The notes under the pieces are model-generated. The model made no database searches. It was not told where the DNA came from and worked only from the letters and a program-made list of their open reading frames with translations. A program made the translations under genes and the position numbers. DNA of 33,388 nt from Candidatus Gastranaerophilales bacterium (GTDB lineage: Bacteria; Cyanobacteriota; Vampirovibrionia; Gastranaerophilales; Gastranaerophilaceae): NCBI GenBank assembly GCA_944322975.1, contig CALUQS010000025.1:1-33388 (forward strand), in the 5' to 3' direction. Below, piece after piece: positions 8,888 through 16,559 of this stretch (its first letter is position 1; each line of letters starts with the position of its first letter).

Positions 8888-9901
8888 ATGAACAACAACG
8901 AATTTGATTATAAGCAAAAATCTAATATTAAATTGATTATGGACGTAATGTTCCTTTTAATACTGCTGGCTTTGATAGTTGTTATTTCCGTAAAACAATT
9001 GTGGACATATGTCTCTGCTGTTTCAATGATTCTTCTTGCTGCGGCATATATTGCCCAGTATATATGGTCTAAAAACTGGCTTTTTAAAGAATTTCAAAAT
9101 GATATAAAAATTAAAGACACTCAAACTTCTGACTCTGCTGATAAAATTCTTGAAGTAACAGTCAGCCAGAAAAATGAAATATCTAAGTATAAGCAGACTT
9201 TTCTTAATGCTGCAAATAATGTTGAAAAATTAAAGTCACTCTCTTTTGCGCTAAAACAAAATGCAAAAGAAATTTTATACAAATCAAACCAGTCTCTTAA
9301 AAATGCAGAGATTGAGCAAAAACCCGTTCAGGCTAATATAGATAAAATGATTGTGCTAAAACAGCGTATACAAATCATTGCAGAACTGATTCTTGAATTG
9401 AGCGAATATATCCAGCAAATCGGTTCTATTATCGGTCTTGTTGAAGATATAGCCGAACAAACAAACATGCTTGCACTAAACGCGGCAGTTGAAGCAGCAC
9501 GTGCGGGTGAACACGGTAAAGGGTTCGCTGTTGTAGCAGGAGAAATCAGAAAACTCGCTGATGAATCAAAACAGGCTACAACAAAAATCGCCTCTCTTAT
9601 TAACGACATTCAACACACAACAAACTCTACTGTTATGGCTACGGAAGAAGGCAGCAAAGAGATTGAATCGGGTGTAAAACTTGCCGGCAATATTGAAGAA
9701 AACTTTAACGTTTTGAATAATACTCTTAATTCTTTAATGAAATTCATCGAGAATGTCTCTTTTAACTCTGAAAATCAGGAAAAACTTTCCGGTGACATTG
9801 TTAAAGATATAAAAGAAAATGCAAATGATTTGTCGGAAATGCTTGCCTCTTTTAATAAAAATATCGAAAGTATTAACGAACTAAAAAATATACAGAAATA
9901 A
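8888..9901 (+). CDS. Membrane-anchored methyl-accepting chemotaxis protein without a sensor domain
   Basis: The 337-residue product has two N-terminal membrane helices (about residues 16-36 and 41-60) with only a few residues between them, so there is no periplasmic ligand domain and no obvious HAMP domain. The rest is a coiled-coil signalling domain. Its conserved hairpin tip, [20 protein letters not shown] followed by [20 protein letters not shown], binds CheA and CheW. The start ATG at 8888 is preceded by AGAGGA at 6 bases; the frame is open to 8852 but lacks such a site. The signal it senses could come from within the membrane, the cytoplasm or a partner protein. It is the first gene of the operon, and the cheA homologue follows after 12 bp. 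Confidence 0.9.
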   Translation: MNNNEFDYKQKSNIKLIMDVMFLLILLALIVVISVKQLWTYVSAVSMILLAAAYIAQYIWSKNWLFKEFQNDIKIKDTQTSDSADKILEVTVSQKNEISKYKQTFLNAANNVEKLKSLSFALKQNAKEILYKSNQSLKNAEIEQKPVQANIDKMIVLKQRIQIIAELILELSEYIQQIGSIIGLVEDIAEQTNMLALNAAVEAARAGEHGKGFAVVAGEIRKLADESKQATTKIASLINDIQHTTNSTVMATEEGSKEIESGVKLAGNIEENFNVLNNTLNSLMKFIENVSFNSENQEKLSGDIVKDIKENANDLSEMLASFNKNIESINELKNIQK

Positions 9902-9913
9902 ATGGTTATATAA

Positions 9914-12900
9914 ATGGATTTTTCACCGGAAGAGTTTGACGAAATTTTAAATATATTCAGAGGAGAAACTGAAGAAATCGTTCAAAAACTCAACAACAAT
10001 CTTCTTCAGCTTGAATCAAATCCTGACAATGAAGACTTGCTTGTGTATCTTTTCAGAGATGCACACTCTCTAAAAGGTGCAGCAAGAATGATAGGGTTTA
10101 ATAATATCCAGCGGCTTGCTCACAAGGCAGAGGATGTTTTAGGGCTTGCAAAAGAAAAGAAAATAAAAATAAATCACGAAATTTCCGATGCACTTTACAA
10201 TGCAATTGATTTGATGTCAGAGCTTATACAGGAATCTGTTAAGTTAAAAAAAGAATACTATACCGATGATATACAAAAACAAATTGACAAAATTGATGAA
10301 ATTGTAAAAAAAAGTGAAATTCCTGCTAAGAAACAAGACTCCCGCTCCGCCGGGCTTTCCCAAAAAGTACAGGAACAGGAATTACCTGCCCGCGACATTG
10401 AAGATGAAGACCGTCGAAAAAGTGTTAATAAAATAAATGCAATGCTTTCTGAAGGTTATCTTTTGCTCAATAACATGGAAGGCGTTGAAGGCTCTTCTTA
10501 TATCGAAACTTTTGACGATGTAATAAAACAGCTGCAAGAAGAGTTTGATGAAACAGATTATATTGATATAAAGAAAAATCTCAACGAAATTGCACAAAAA
10601 ATAGACTTTGTTATGCAAAGTTCGAACATTGTAAACATTGAAGAGATAAACGATTTAAATATAAAACTTATTAATATCGTAAATAGCCTGAATAGTATTT
10701 ACGATTCACAGAATATAAAAAAACTTGATATAAAAGGTTTGATATCAAAAAAAATTCACGATGAGGAAGAATCTGCACAGGACAAGACCGAAAACAAAGA
10801 ACCGGAACAAAGCCCCGGGCTAAAACAACTTCTCAATGATATTAGTTTTATTAAAGAAGAACTTTCCCATCTTGAAACCAACCTTTCACAAATCCCAAAA
10901 ATTCAGGCGGTAATAAAAGATATTACTGAACACGGGCAAAAAAATGAAATCACAAGTCTTGTACAAAAACTGGACGAAATTTTAGAGATTATTAAAAATT
11001 CAAAAAAACTTCCGGAAAAAGAAATAATAGCAGTGCTAAAACAGTGTTTTTCTTCAGCGGAAAAAATGGCGCTCGAGGATAATGAACAGCAGGAGGATAT
11101 TTCTCTTGTTCTGCAAAGGCTTGATATTATTAAACAAATGCTGGATTTGAATTCCTCTGTTAATCCTCTTACTAATCTCAGTACAACAATTGATAAATCT
11201 CCTCTTCCTGTTAAAAAAGCGCAGGACTTCTTTAATTCTTTTGAAACAACCTCAATAAGAACTTTGCGTGTAGATTCCAAAAAGCTTGACCGTCTTGTAA
11301 ATCAGATGGGCGAGTTAATTATAGGCAGGATTAAACACAAAAAAAATGTTTCGGAGTTGGAAAAAATGCTCGTTGACTTAAACGAGTGGCGCAATTTTAA
11401 CCATAAATCACAGAGCTTTATAAAATATTACGACAGAAAATATCTTAATAAAGATGACAAAATAGACTACTCGACGCTTTCTGTTTTCAGCAAACAGATT
11501 TATTCCATTTTTCAGGAGAATTCTTCTAAAATTTTAAAACTTACAAACAGGATTTTGAGCCTTCAAAAATCTGTGGATGAGGAAGATACAAAACTGAATG
11601 TTATTATAACCCAGCTTGAGAGTATGGTGAAAAATATCCGCGTGCTGCCTCTGGCAACAATATTCCATATGTTTCCGAGAATGATACGCGATATTTCCAG
11701 AGATACAGGTAAAGAAATAGAACTTCTTATCTCGGGCAGCGAAACCAGCGCCGATAAAAAGGTTATTGAAGAAATAAAAGCACCTTTAATGCATATAATA
11801 AGAAACTCCATTGACCATGGTATAGAAACCCCTCAGGAAAGAATTGCTGCAGGCAAACCGCCTAAGGGAAAAATTTATCTTATTGCAAAAAGTATGCAAA
11901 ATAAGATTATCATAGAAGTCCATGATGACGGACGGGGTATTGATTTGCAAAAAATATTAGACCGTGCACTGGAAAAAAATCTTATAACAAAAAGAGAAGC
12001 CGACTACCTATCCGCAGAACAAATTATGAATATTATTTTCTGGCCAGGTTTTTCAACAGAAAAAGTTGTTACTGAAATTTCAGGACGCGGCGTCGGGCTT
12101 GATATTGTGCAAACTAAAATTACTCAGCTTAACGGAAATGTAAAAGTTTTTTCCGTCCCTAATCAGGGTACAAAAATTACAATAGAGCTGCCTGTTACAA
12201 TGGCAACTTTAAAAGCTTTTATTGTTCAAGCCGCAAAACAGCTTTTTGCAATGCCGATGACCGCAATAAAAACAGTTATGTGGATTGATAACAAAAATAT
12301 TTATACACGAAATAATGCAAAATCAATAATTATCGACGGCAAGACCGTAAATCTTTTTTATCTGAGTGATTTGATGAAACTCCCATCTGATATGGAGTAT
12401 CGAAATAGTGAACAAAAAACGGTTATTTTGATTGATGTGGAAAACAGCCTTATGGGGATTATTGTTGATAAAATACTCGGAGACCAGAATATCTTGCAAA
12501 AGAAACTCGAACCTCCCATTATGAAGTTGAAAAATATTTCAGGTATTACAACTCTCGCAAACGGCGATATCTGTTTGATTTTAAATATACCGGAACTGTA
12601 TAAAAGCACTTATGTACCGGCGGAAAAACCACTTGTGCCGGTTTCTAAATATCAATTGCAGCCTAAAACAAATAAGGATTATAAAATTTTAATTGTTGAT
12701 GATTCTATGACCACGCGGGAATTGTTGAAAAATATTCTCGTTCACTGGGGTTACAGCTTTGAAATGGTAAAAAATCCGAGAGAAGCCTTTGAAAGTCTGT
12801 ATAAAGATGATTTTGACCTTATACTTTCAGATATGGAAATGCCTGAAATGGACGGCAGAATGTTTGTTAAAGAACTTAAGAACCATAAAAAACTGCAAGA

Positions 12901-13042
12901 TATTCCTATTATATTAATCACCTCTTATGATACGGAACATCTCACTAAAGACATGCCTGATGTTAACGCATTTATTAAAAAATCAAACTTTAATCAGGAT
13001 TATCTGCTGGACGTAATCGAAAAACTTCTTAAACAAGAGTAA
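9914..13042 (+). CDS. cheA: CheA-type hybrid histidine kinase with C-terminal receiver
   Basis: The 1042-residue product reads: Hpt domain (1-110) with phospho-acceptor H51 in RDAHSLKGAARM; a long charged, coiled-coil-rich linker (about 115-445) with no recognisable P2 domain; the dimerisation domain from about 449 (LRVDSKKLDRLVNQMGEL) with an insert; the ATPase domain (N box IRNSIDHGIETP near 630, HDDGRGI near 670, SGRGVGLDIV near 723); a CheW-like domain (about 763-890); and a receiver (about 922-1040) with D973 in LILSDMEMPEMDG. All key catalytic residues are present. Kinases with this fused receiver are typical of type IV pilus or twitching systems (PilL/ChpA, cyanobacterial PixL) as opposed to flagellar systems. 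It starts 12 bp after the MCP stop and is followed 5 bp later by an HD-domain gene. Confidence 0.95.
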   Translation: MDFSPEEFDEILNIFRGETEEIVQKLNNNLLQLESNPDNEDLLVYLFRDAHSLKGAARMIGFNNIQRLAHKAEDVLGLAKEKKIKINHEISDALYNAIDLMSELIQESVKLKKEYYTDDIQKQIDKIDEIVKKSEIPAKKQDSRSAGLSQKVQEQELPARDIEDEDRRKSVNKINAMLSEGYLLLNNMEGVEGSSYIETFDDVIKQLQEEFDETDYIDIKKNLNEIAQKIDFVMQSSNIVNIEEINDLNIKLINIVNSLNSIYDSQNIKKLDIKGLISKKIHDEEESAQDKTENKEPEQSPGLKQLLNDISFIKEELSHLETNLSQIPKIQAVIKDITEHGQKNEITSLVQKLDEILEIIKNSKKLPEKEIIAVLKQCFSSAEKMALEDNEQQEDISLVLQRLDIIKQMLDLNSSVNPLTNLSTTIDKSPLPVKKAQDFFNSFETTSIRTLRVDSKKLDRLVNQMGELIIGRIKHKKNVSELEKMLVDLNEWRNFNHKSQSFIKYYDRKYLNKDDKIDYSTLSVFSKQIYSIFQENSSKILKLTNRILSLQKSVDEEDTKLNVIITQLESMVKNIRVLPLATIFHMFPRMIRDISRDTGKEIELLISGSETSADKKVIEEIKAPLMHIIRNSIDHGIETPQERIAAGKPPKGKIYLIAKSMQNKIIIEVHDDGRGIDLQKILDRALEKNLITKREADYLSAEQIMNIIFWPGFSTEKVVTEISGRGVGLDIVQTKITQLNGNVKVFSVPNQGTKITIELPVTMATLKAFIVQAAKQLFAMPMTAIKTVMWIDNKNIYTRNNAKSIIIDGKTVNLFYLSDLMKLPSDMEYRNSEQKTVILIDVENSLMGIIVDKILGDQNILQKKLEPPIMKLKNISGITTLANGDICLILNIPELYKSTYVPAEKPLVPVSKYQLQPKTNKDYKILIVDDSMTTRELLKNILVHWGYSFEMVKNPREAFESLYKDDFDLILSDMEMPEMDGRMFVKELKNHKKLQDIPIILITSYDTEHLTKDMPDVNAFIKKSNFNQDYLLDVIEKLLKQE

Positions 13043-13047
13043 ACTAT

Positions 13048-13623
13048 ATGAAACCCGACAATATTTTTGAAAAATACTGTAAAGATAAAGAACATGCTCA
13101 GGAAGTAAAAAAATACGCTGTAATGATTTTTTCTGCGTTAAAACAAGATGTTGACGCGTACAAAAATTTGCCGCAAAAATCTGTAGTATACCTTGAACAA
13201 GCAGCCCTTTTGCATGACATTGGCTATGCTGTGGAAAAAAAATCCCACCATAAACATTCAATGAGTTTGATTCTCAATGAAAAAATAGACGGGTTTTCAG
13301 ATTATGAGGTTAAAATTATTGCAAACATCGCGCGCTACCATCGCGGTTCTTTTCCTGATATAAATAAACACGACCAATTTGCTCAACTGGACGAAAAAGG
13401 CCGCCTTGCTGTTTGTAAATTAGGCGCTGTTTTAAGACTTGCCGACGGGCTTGACAAACCTCATAAAAATTTAATACTCAGAATGCAGGCGGAAGAAACC
13501 GCGGATTCGCTTTGCCTTTATTTAAAAACAGTCGGGTTTAAACCTAATTTAAAAATGGCAGAAGAAAAAAAGGATTTGCTTGAATTTGTTTTGCATAAAA
13601 AAGTTAATTTTGACTTTATTTGA
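13048..13623 (+). CDS. HD-domain phosphohydrolase-like protein (Ppx/GppA C-terminal type)
   Basis: The 191-residue product is one HD domain. H56-D57 in LLHDIGYAVEKKSHHKHS gives the metal motif, and further ligand-type residues appear in IANIARYHRGSFP and LRLADGLD. This arrangement resembles the C-terminal HD domain of exopolyphosphatase/GppA proteins, here without their N-terminal actin-like domains. The family hydrolyses phosphate esters such as nucleotides; the substrate is unknown. It starts 5 bp after cheA with AGAG 9 bases upstream, so it is almost certainly cotranscribed and translationally coupled, and a link to the chemotaxis pathway is likely but unproven. It ends at a terminator. 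Confidence 0.85.
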   Translation: MKPDNIFEKYCKDKEHAQEVKKYAVMIFSALKQDVDAYKNLPQKSVVYLEQAALLHDIGYAVEKKSHHKHSMSLILNEKIDGFSDYEVKIIANIARYHRGSFPDINKHDQFAQLDEKGRLAVCKLGAVLRLADGLDKPHKNLILRMQAEETADSLCLYLKTVGFKPNLKMAEEKKDLLEFVLHKKVNFDFI

Positions 13624-13646
13624 ATAAAAATATGAGGTTTTATAAT

Positions 13647-13684
13647 GAACGACATACAAAATCTTTTGCATGTCGTTCGTTTTT
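13647..13684. terminator. Terminator after the chemotaxis operon
   Basis: GAACGACAT (13647-13655) pairs with ATGTCGTTC (13670-13678). The loop contains a further CAAAA/TTTTG pairing, and a GTTTTTT run follows. It ends the plus-strand operon. On the other strand it lies just beyond the proS stop codon and may serve it too. Confidence 0.85.
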
Positions 13685-13707
13685 ATATATTTTTAAGTAT
13701 TTAAAAA

Positions 13708-15477
13708 TTATTTAACATATGGTTTTACCAGTTCAATAATTTTTTGTGCCGCTTGCTCAGGTTTAACTTTAAATACTTCGTCAGTTTCTCTTACCTTAAA
13801 TTCAACAAGTCCTTCCGTTATTGTTTTTCCGACGGTAATTCTAAACGGAAAACCTATTAAATCAGCATCTTTAAACTTAACACCTGCGCGTTCGTCTCTG
13901 TCGTCAAAAACAACTTCCACTCCGGCTGATAATAATTTTTCGTATAATTCATTTGCAACTTTCATTTGCAGTTCGTCTTGAATATTCACGGGAACAATAT
14001 CTACGTGATACGGTGCAATCGAAATAGGCCATTTTATTCCGTGTTCATCGTGGTGTCTTTCAACCGCCGCCGCAGCTGTTCTGGAAATTCCTATACCGTA
14101 GCAGCCCATAATAAACGGCTGTGTTTTTCCGTTTTCATCAAGGTATACGGCATTCATTGCTTTAGAATATTTTGTGCCGAGCTGGAATATATTGCCAACT
14201 TCAATCCCTTTTGTTACATACAAAGGCTCGCCGCAATCAGGGCATTTTTCACCTGCTTCAACAAGTCTTATGTCTGCAAATACCGGCGTATTCAAATCAG
14301 ACCAGTTAACTCCGATAAAGTGTTTGTCTGTTTCGTTTGCACCTATTACAAAGTTTTTCATCTCCTGTGCGGTTAAATCAGCGACAACCGTTATTTTTTC
14401 ACAGTCATATTCTTCAGGTATTTTTACAAGTTCAATATCTTTGGGACCGACAAAGCCTTTGCTTGCGCCGAAGATTGCCTCAAGTTCTGCCGGTGCAGCG
14501 CTTCTGATTTCATTTGCGCCTACGGCATTCATAACTTTAGTTTCTTCAAAAGTTTTGTCAGCTCTGATTAAAGCCATAACGATTCTGTTGTCTGCAACAT
14601 AAATCATTGATTTTAAAATCACTGTTGCAGGAATTTTTAAAAATTCGGCAAGTTCTTCTATTGTAGTTGTGTTCGGAGTGTCAACTTTTTTAAATTCGCT
14701 GAAACCGAATTTTGCCCCGTCTGTATCGGTTTTTTCCAGCACAGAAACGGCATGGTTTGCGTTAGCCGCATAGCCGCAGGATTTGTTTTTGCAGAAAAAT
14801 ACGTCGTTTTCTCCGGCGTTGTTTTCGGTATCGTCAATCAGCACCATATATTCATGCGAAACAGCTCCGCCTATTGCCCCTGAATCCGACTGAACAGCTT
14901 TTGTTTCAAGCCCGCAGCGGTCAAATATTTTGTAATAAGCTTTTGCCATGTCTGCGTATGATTTTTCAAGCCCTTCTTGAGAAGAATCAAAGCTGTATGC
15001 GTCTTTCATAATAAATTCGCGTCCTCTTAAAAGTCCGTAGCGCGGACGAACTTCATCGCGGAATTTTGATTGGATTTGATATAGATTTACGGGCAATTGT
15101 TTGTAAGATTTTATGCCCTCTCTTGCTACGTCAGTGATTACCTCTTCATGCGTAGGGCCAAGGCACATACCGCGTCCGTGGCGGTCTTTTAGACGCATAA
15201 GCTCTTTGCCGTATACATTCCATCTTCCCGATTCCTGCCAGAGTTCTTCCGGCTGCACAAAAGGCATAAGCATTTCCTGTGCACCTGCTGCATCCATTTC
15301 TTCTCTGACTATATTTTCAACTTTTTTTAAAACTCTCCACATCAAGGGCAAATAGTTGTAGACGCCCTGTGCAAGTTTTCTTATATAACCTGCTCTTACA
15401 AGCAGTTTATGGCTGATAACCTCGGCATCCGAGGGGTATTCTCTAAGTGTTTGTACAAACAATTTTGACATTTTCAT
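13708..15477 (-). CDS. proS: Prolyl-tRNA synthetase (bacterial type with editing domain)
   Basis: The 589-residue class II synthetase charges tRNA-Pro. Motif 1 lies around PLMWRVLKKVENIVREEMD, motif 2 in RGREFIMKDAYSF, and motif 3 in GCYGIGISRTAAAAVE. The inserted cis-editing (INS/YbaK-like) domain, which removes mischarged alanine, spans about residues 230-390 (TTTIEELAEFLKIPATVILK). The C-terminal anticodon-binding domain includes FDDRDERAGVKFKDADLIG. The ATG at 15477 is chosen over the Met two codons later because GAGGA lies 10 bases upstream of it. Length and domain order match the bacterial (E. coli-like) form, not the archaeal/eukaryotic one. Confidence 0.97.
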   Translation of the reverse strand: MKMSKLFVQTLREYPSDAEVISHKLLVRAGYIRKLAQGVYNYLPLMWRVLKKVENIVREEMDAAGAQEMLMPFVQPEELWQESGRWNVYGKELMRLKDRHGRGMCLGPTHEEVITDVAREGIKSYKQLPVNLYQIQSKFRDEVRPRYGLLRGREFIMKDAYSFDSSQEGLEKSYADMAKAYYKIFDRCGLETKAVQSDSGAIGGAVSHEYMVLIDDTENNAGENDVFFCKNKSCGYAANANHAVSVLEKTDTDGAKFGFSEFKKVDTPNTTTIEELAEFLKIPATVILKSMIYVADNRIVMALIRADKTFEETKVMNAVGANEIRSAAPAELEAIFGASKGFVGPKDIELVKIPEEYDCEKITVVADLTAQEMKNFVIGANETDKHFIGVNWSDLNTPVFADIRLVEAGEKCPDCGEPLYVTKGIEVGNIFQLGTKYSKAMNAVYLDENGKTQPFIMGCYGIGISRTAAAAVERHHDEHGIKWPISIAPYHVDIVPVNIQDELQMKVANELYEKLLSAGVEVVFDDRDERAGVKFKDADLIGFPFRITVGKTITEGLVEFKVRETDEVFKVKPEQAAQKIIELVKPYVK

Positions 15478-15562
15478 AATGCATAAGTCCTCAAATTTCT
15501 GTCAGACAGCCGGATTTATACACCGGTAGTCTTCACACTGTTTAATATTACCACAAAAAAAC

Positions 15563-15591
15563 TTGATAATAATTTTTCAGCAGTCTAAAAT
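15563..15591 (+). promoter_or_regulatory. Promoter of rpmE
   Basis: TTGATA (15563-15568) and TAAAAT (15586-15591) are 17 bp apart, each one base from consensus. The expected transcript start is about 30 bases before the rpmE start codon. Confidence 0.7.
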
Positions 15592-15629
15592 TTAAATACT
15601 GATAAATTATGCAGAAGGGAATGAACAAA

Positions 15630-15830
15630 ATGAAAAAAGATATTCATCCGGAATATAAAAAAATGAAAATTAAATGTGTTTGCGGAAACGAAATCGAAAC
15701 AGGTTCCGTTGAAGAAAACATCACCGTTGAAATCTGCAACAAATGCCATCCGTTCTACACCGGCAATCAAAAAATCATGGATACAGAAGGCAGAGTTGAA
15801 AGATTCAAAAAAAGATACGAACAAAAATAG
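15630..15830 (+). CDS. rpmE: 50S ribosomal protein L31, zinc-binding form
   Basis: The 66-residue product begins [18 protein letters not shown], the classic L31 start. C16, C18, C36 and C39 (KCVCGNE and EICNKCHPF) form the zinc site of the C+ type, and the ending RVERFKKRY is typical. I use the ATG at 15630, which has AAGGGA at 9 bases. In-frame ATGs at 15609 and 15621 would add residues unknown in this family. It is divergent from proS, has its own promoter, and is followed by a strong terminator. Confidence 0.96.
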   Translation: MKKDIHPEYKKMKIKCVCGNEIETGSVEENITVEICNKCHPFYTGNQKIMDTEGRVERFKKRYEQK

Positions 15831-15853
15831 TTCCGGAATTTTTCAAAAGATTG

Positions 15854-15892
15854 AACAAGCGGTTTTCGTAAAAGAAAACCGCTTGTTTTTTT
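15854..15892 (+). terminator. rpmE terminator
   Basis: AACAAGCGGTTTTC (15854-15867) and GAAAACCGCTTGTT (15874-15887) form a perfect 14-bp stem with loop GTAAAA, followed by a run of T. Confidence 0.94.
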
Positions 15893-15954
15893 CTAATTGT
15901 TTAGATTATGCTGAGCGGCACCTTGCTTGTACACAAGTATGACGACCTCAAGGT

Positions 15955-15972
15955 CAGTTGACTATATGAAAT
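15955..15972 (+). repeat. Dispersed repeat, copy C
   Basis: CAGTTGACTATATGAAAT is an exact 18-base match to 28056-28073. The stretch from 15957 onward also matches copy A at 1575 for 21 bases with one mismatch. It sits between the rpmE terminator and the marR promoter. Confidence 0.6.
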
Positions 15973-15998
15973 ATTTTTAGATTTTTTAAATAACATTG

Positions 15999-16017
15999 TA
16001 TAATAGTATATTATAAT
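15999..16017 (+). promoter_or_regulatory. Putative marR -10 region within an imperfect palindrome
   Basis: Two TATAAT boxes (15999-16004 and 16012-16017) overlap an imperfect palindrome, TATAATA-G-TATATTATA, preceded by TTG. No good -35 box is visible. The position would suit autorepression by the MarR protein. The left half TTGTA also begins the core of the large inverted repeat at 16515. Confidence 0.45.
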
Positions 16018-16034
16018 AGTGTGTGGAAAAATAA

Positions 16035-16487
16035 ATGGAACATTATACTAAAACCCTGCCTTATGAGCTTGAGCTTACTTCAAGAGTTTTGCACGAAGCT
16101 GCAAAATGTTATTTTAAACAATGTAATTTTCCGGTTTCGCCGGAGGAATTTGCCATATTAGATTGTTTGTATCTGGAGCCAGATATTATACAAATTGATT
16201 TAGCTAAAATGATTCTGAAAGGCCGAGCTCATACCGGACGCTTTTTAAAATCGCTTGAAGAAAAAAATTTTATTATACGTAAACCCGTAAAGCAAAAAAA
16301 CAAAACTATTACCAAAAACATAATTACACCCGAAGGTCTTAAACTTTATAACAAAATGAGAGAACAAATGGATAAATATATTCGGGAAACGAACCCTGAT
16401 ATTAATATACAAATCAATGACGTAATAAAATTATTACAGGGTATAAGAAAAAATTGTACTGATAAATTCGATATAAAATTTGATTAA
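16035..16487 (+). CDS. MarR-family transcriptional regulator
   Basis: The 150-residue product has the winged-helix layout of MarR proteins. It opens with an N-terminal helix (ELELTSRVLHEAAKCYF), then SPEEFAILDCLYLEPDIIQIDLAKMI leads into the recognition helix region GRAHTGRFLKSLEEKNFI. A basic wing (RKPVKQKNKTITKNIITPEG) and a C-terminal dimerisation helix follow. MarR dimers bind palindromes and release DNA when small toxic molecules bind. GGA lies 9 bases before the ATG. The gene is 72 bp upstream of a drug-exporter gene, a common regulator-pump pairing, with a large palindrome between them. Confidence 0.88.
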   Translation: MEHYTKTLPYELELTSRVLHEAAKCYFKQCNFPVSPEEFAILDCLYLEPDIIQIDLAKMILKGRAHTGRFLKSLEEKNFIIRKPVKQKNKTITKNIITPEGLKLYNKMREQMDKYIRETNPDINIQINDVIKLLQGIRKNCTDKFDIKFD

Positions 16488-16514
16488 ATTTCTTGCTTTT
16501 TTAATCGATTTGTT

Positions 16515-16552
16515 TTTTAATTTCTTGTAGATTTATCTACAAGAAATTAAAA
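16515..16552. promoter_or_regulatory. Perfect 18-bp-arm inverted repeat in front of the exporter gene
   Basis: TTTTAATTTCTTGTAGAT (16515-16532) pairs base for base with 16535-16552 around a TT spacer. The core TTGTAGAT-TT-ATCTACAA is a plausible MarR-type operator. It ends one base before the exporter's weak ribosome-binding site (AGAG) and eight bases before its ATG, so as RNA it could also hinder ribosome entry. No T-run follows on either strand, so it is not a normal terminator. Confidence 0.7.
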
Positions 16553-16559
16553 GAGCGTT

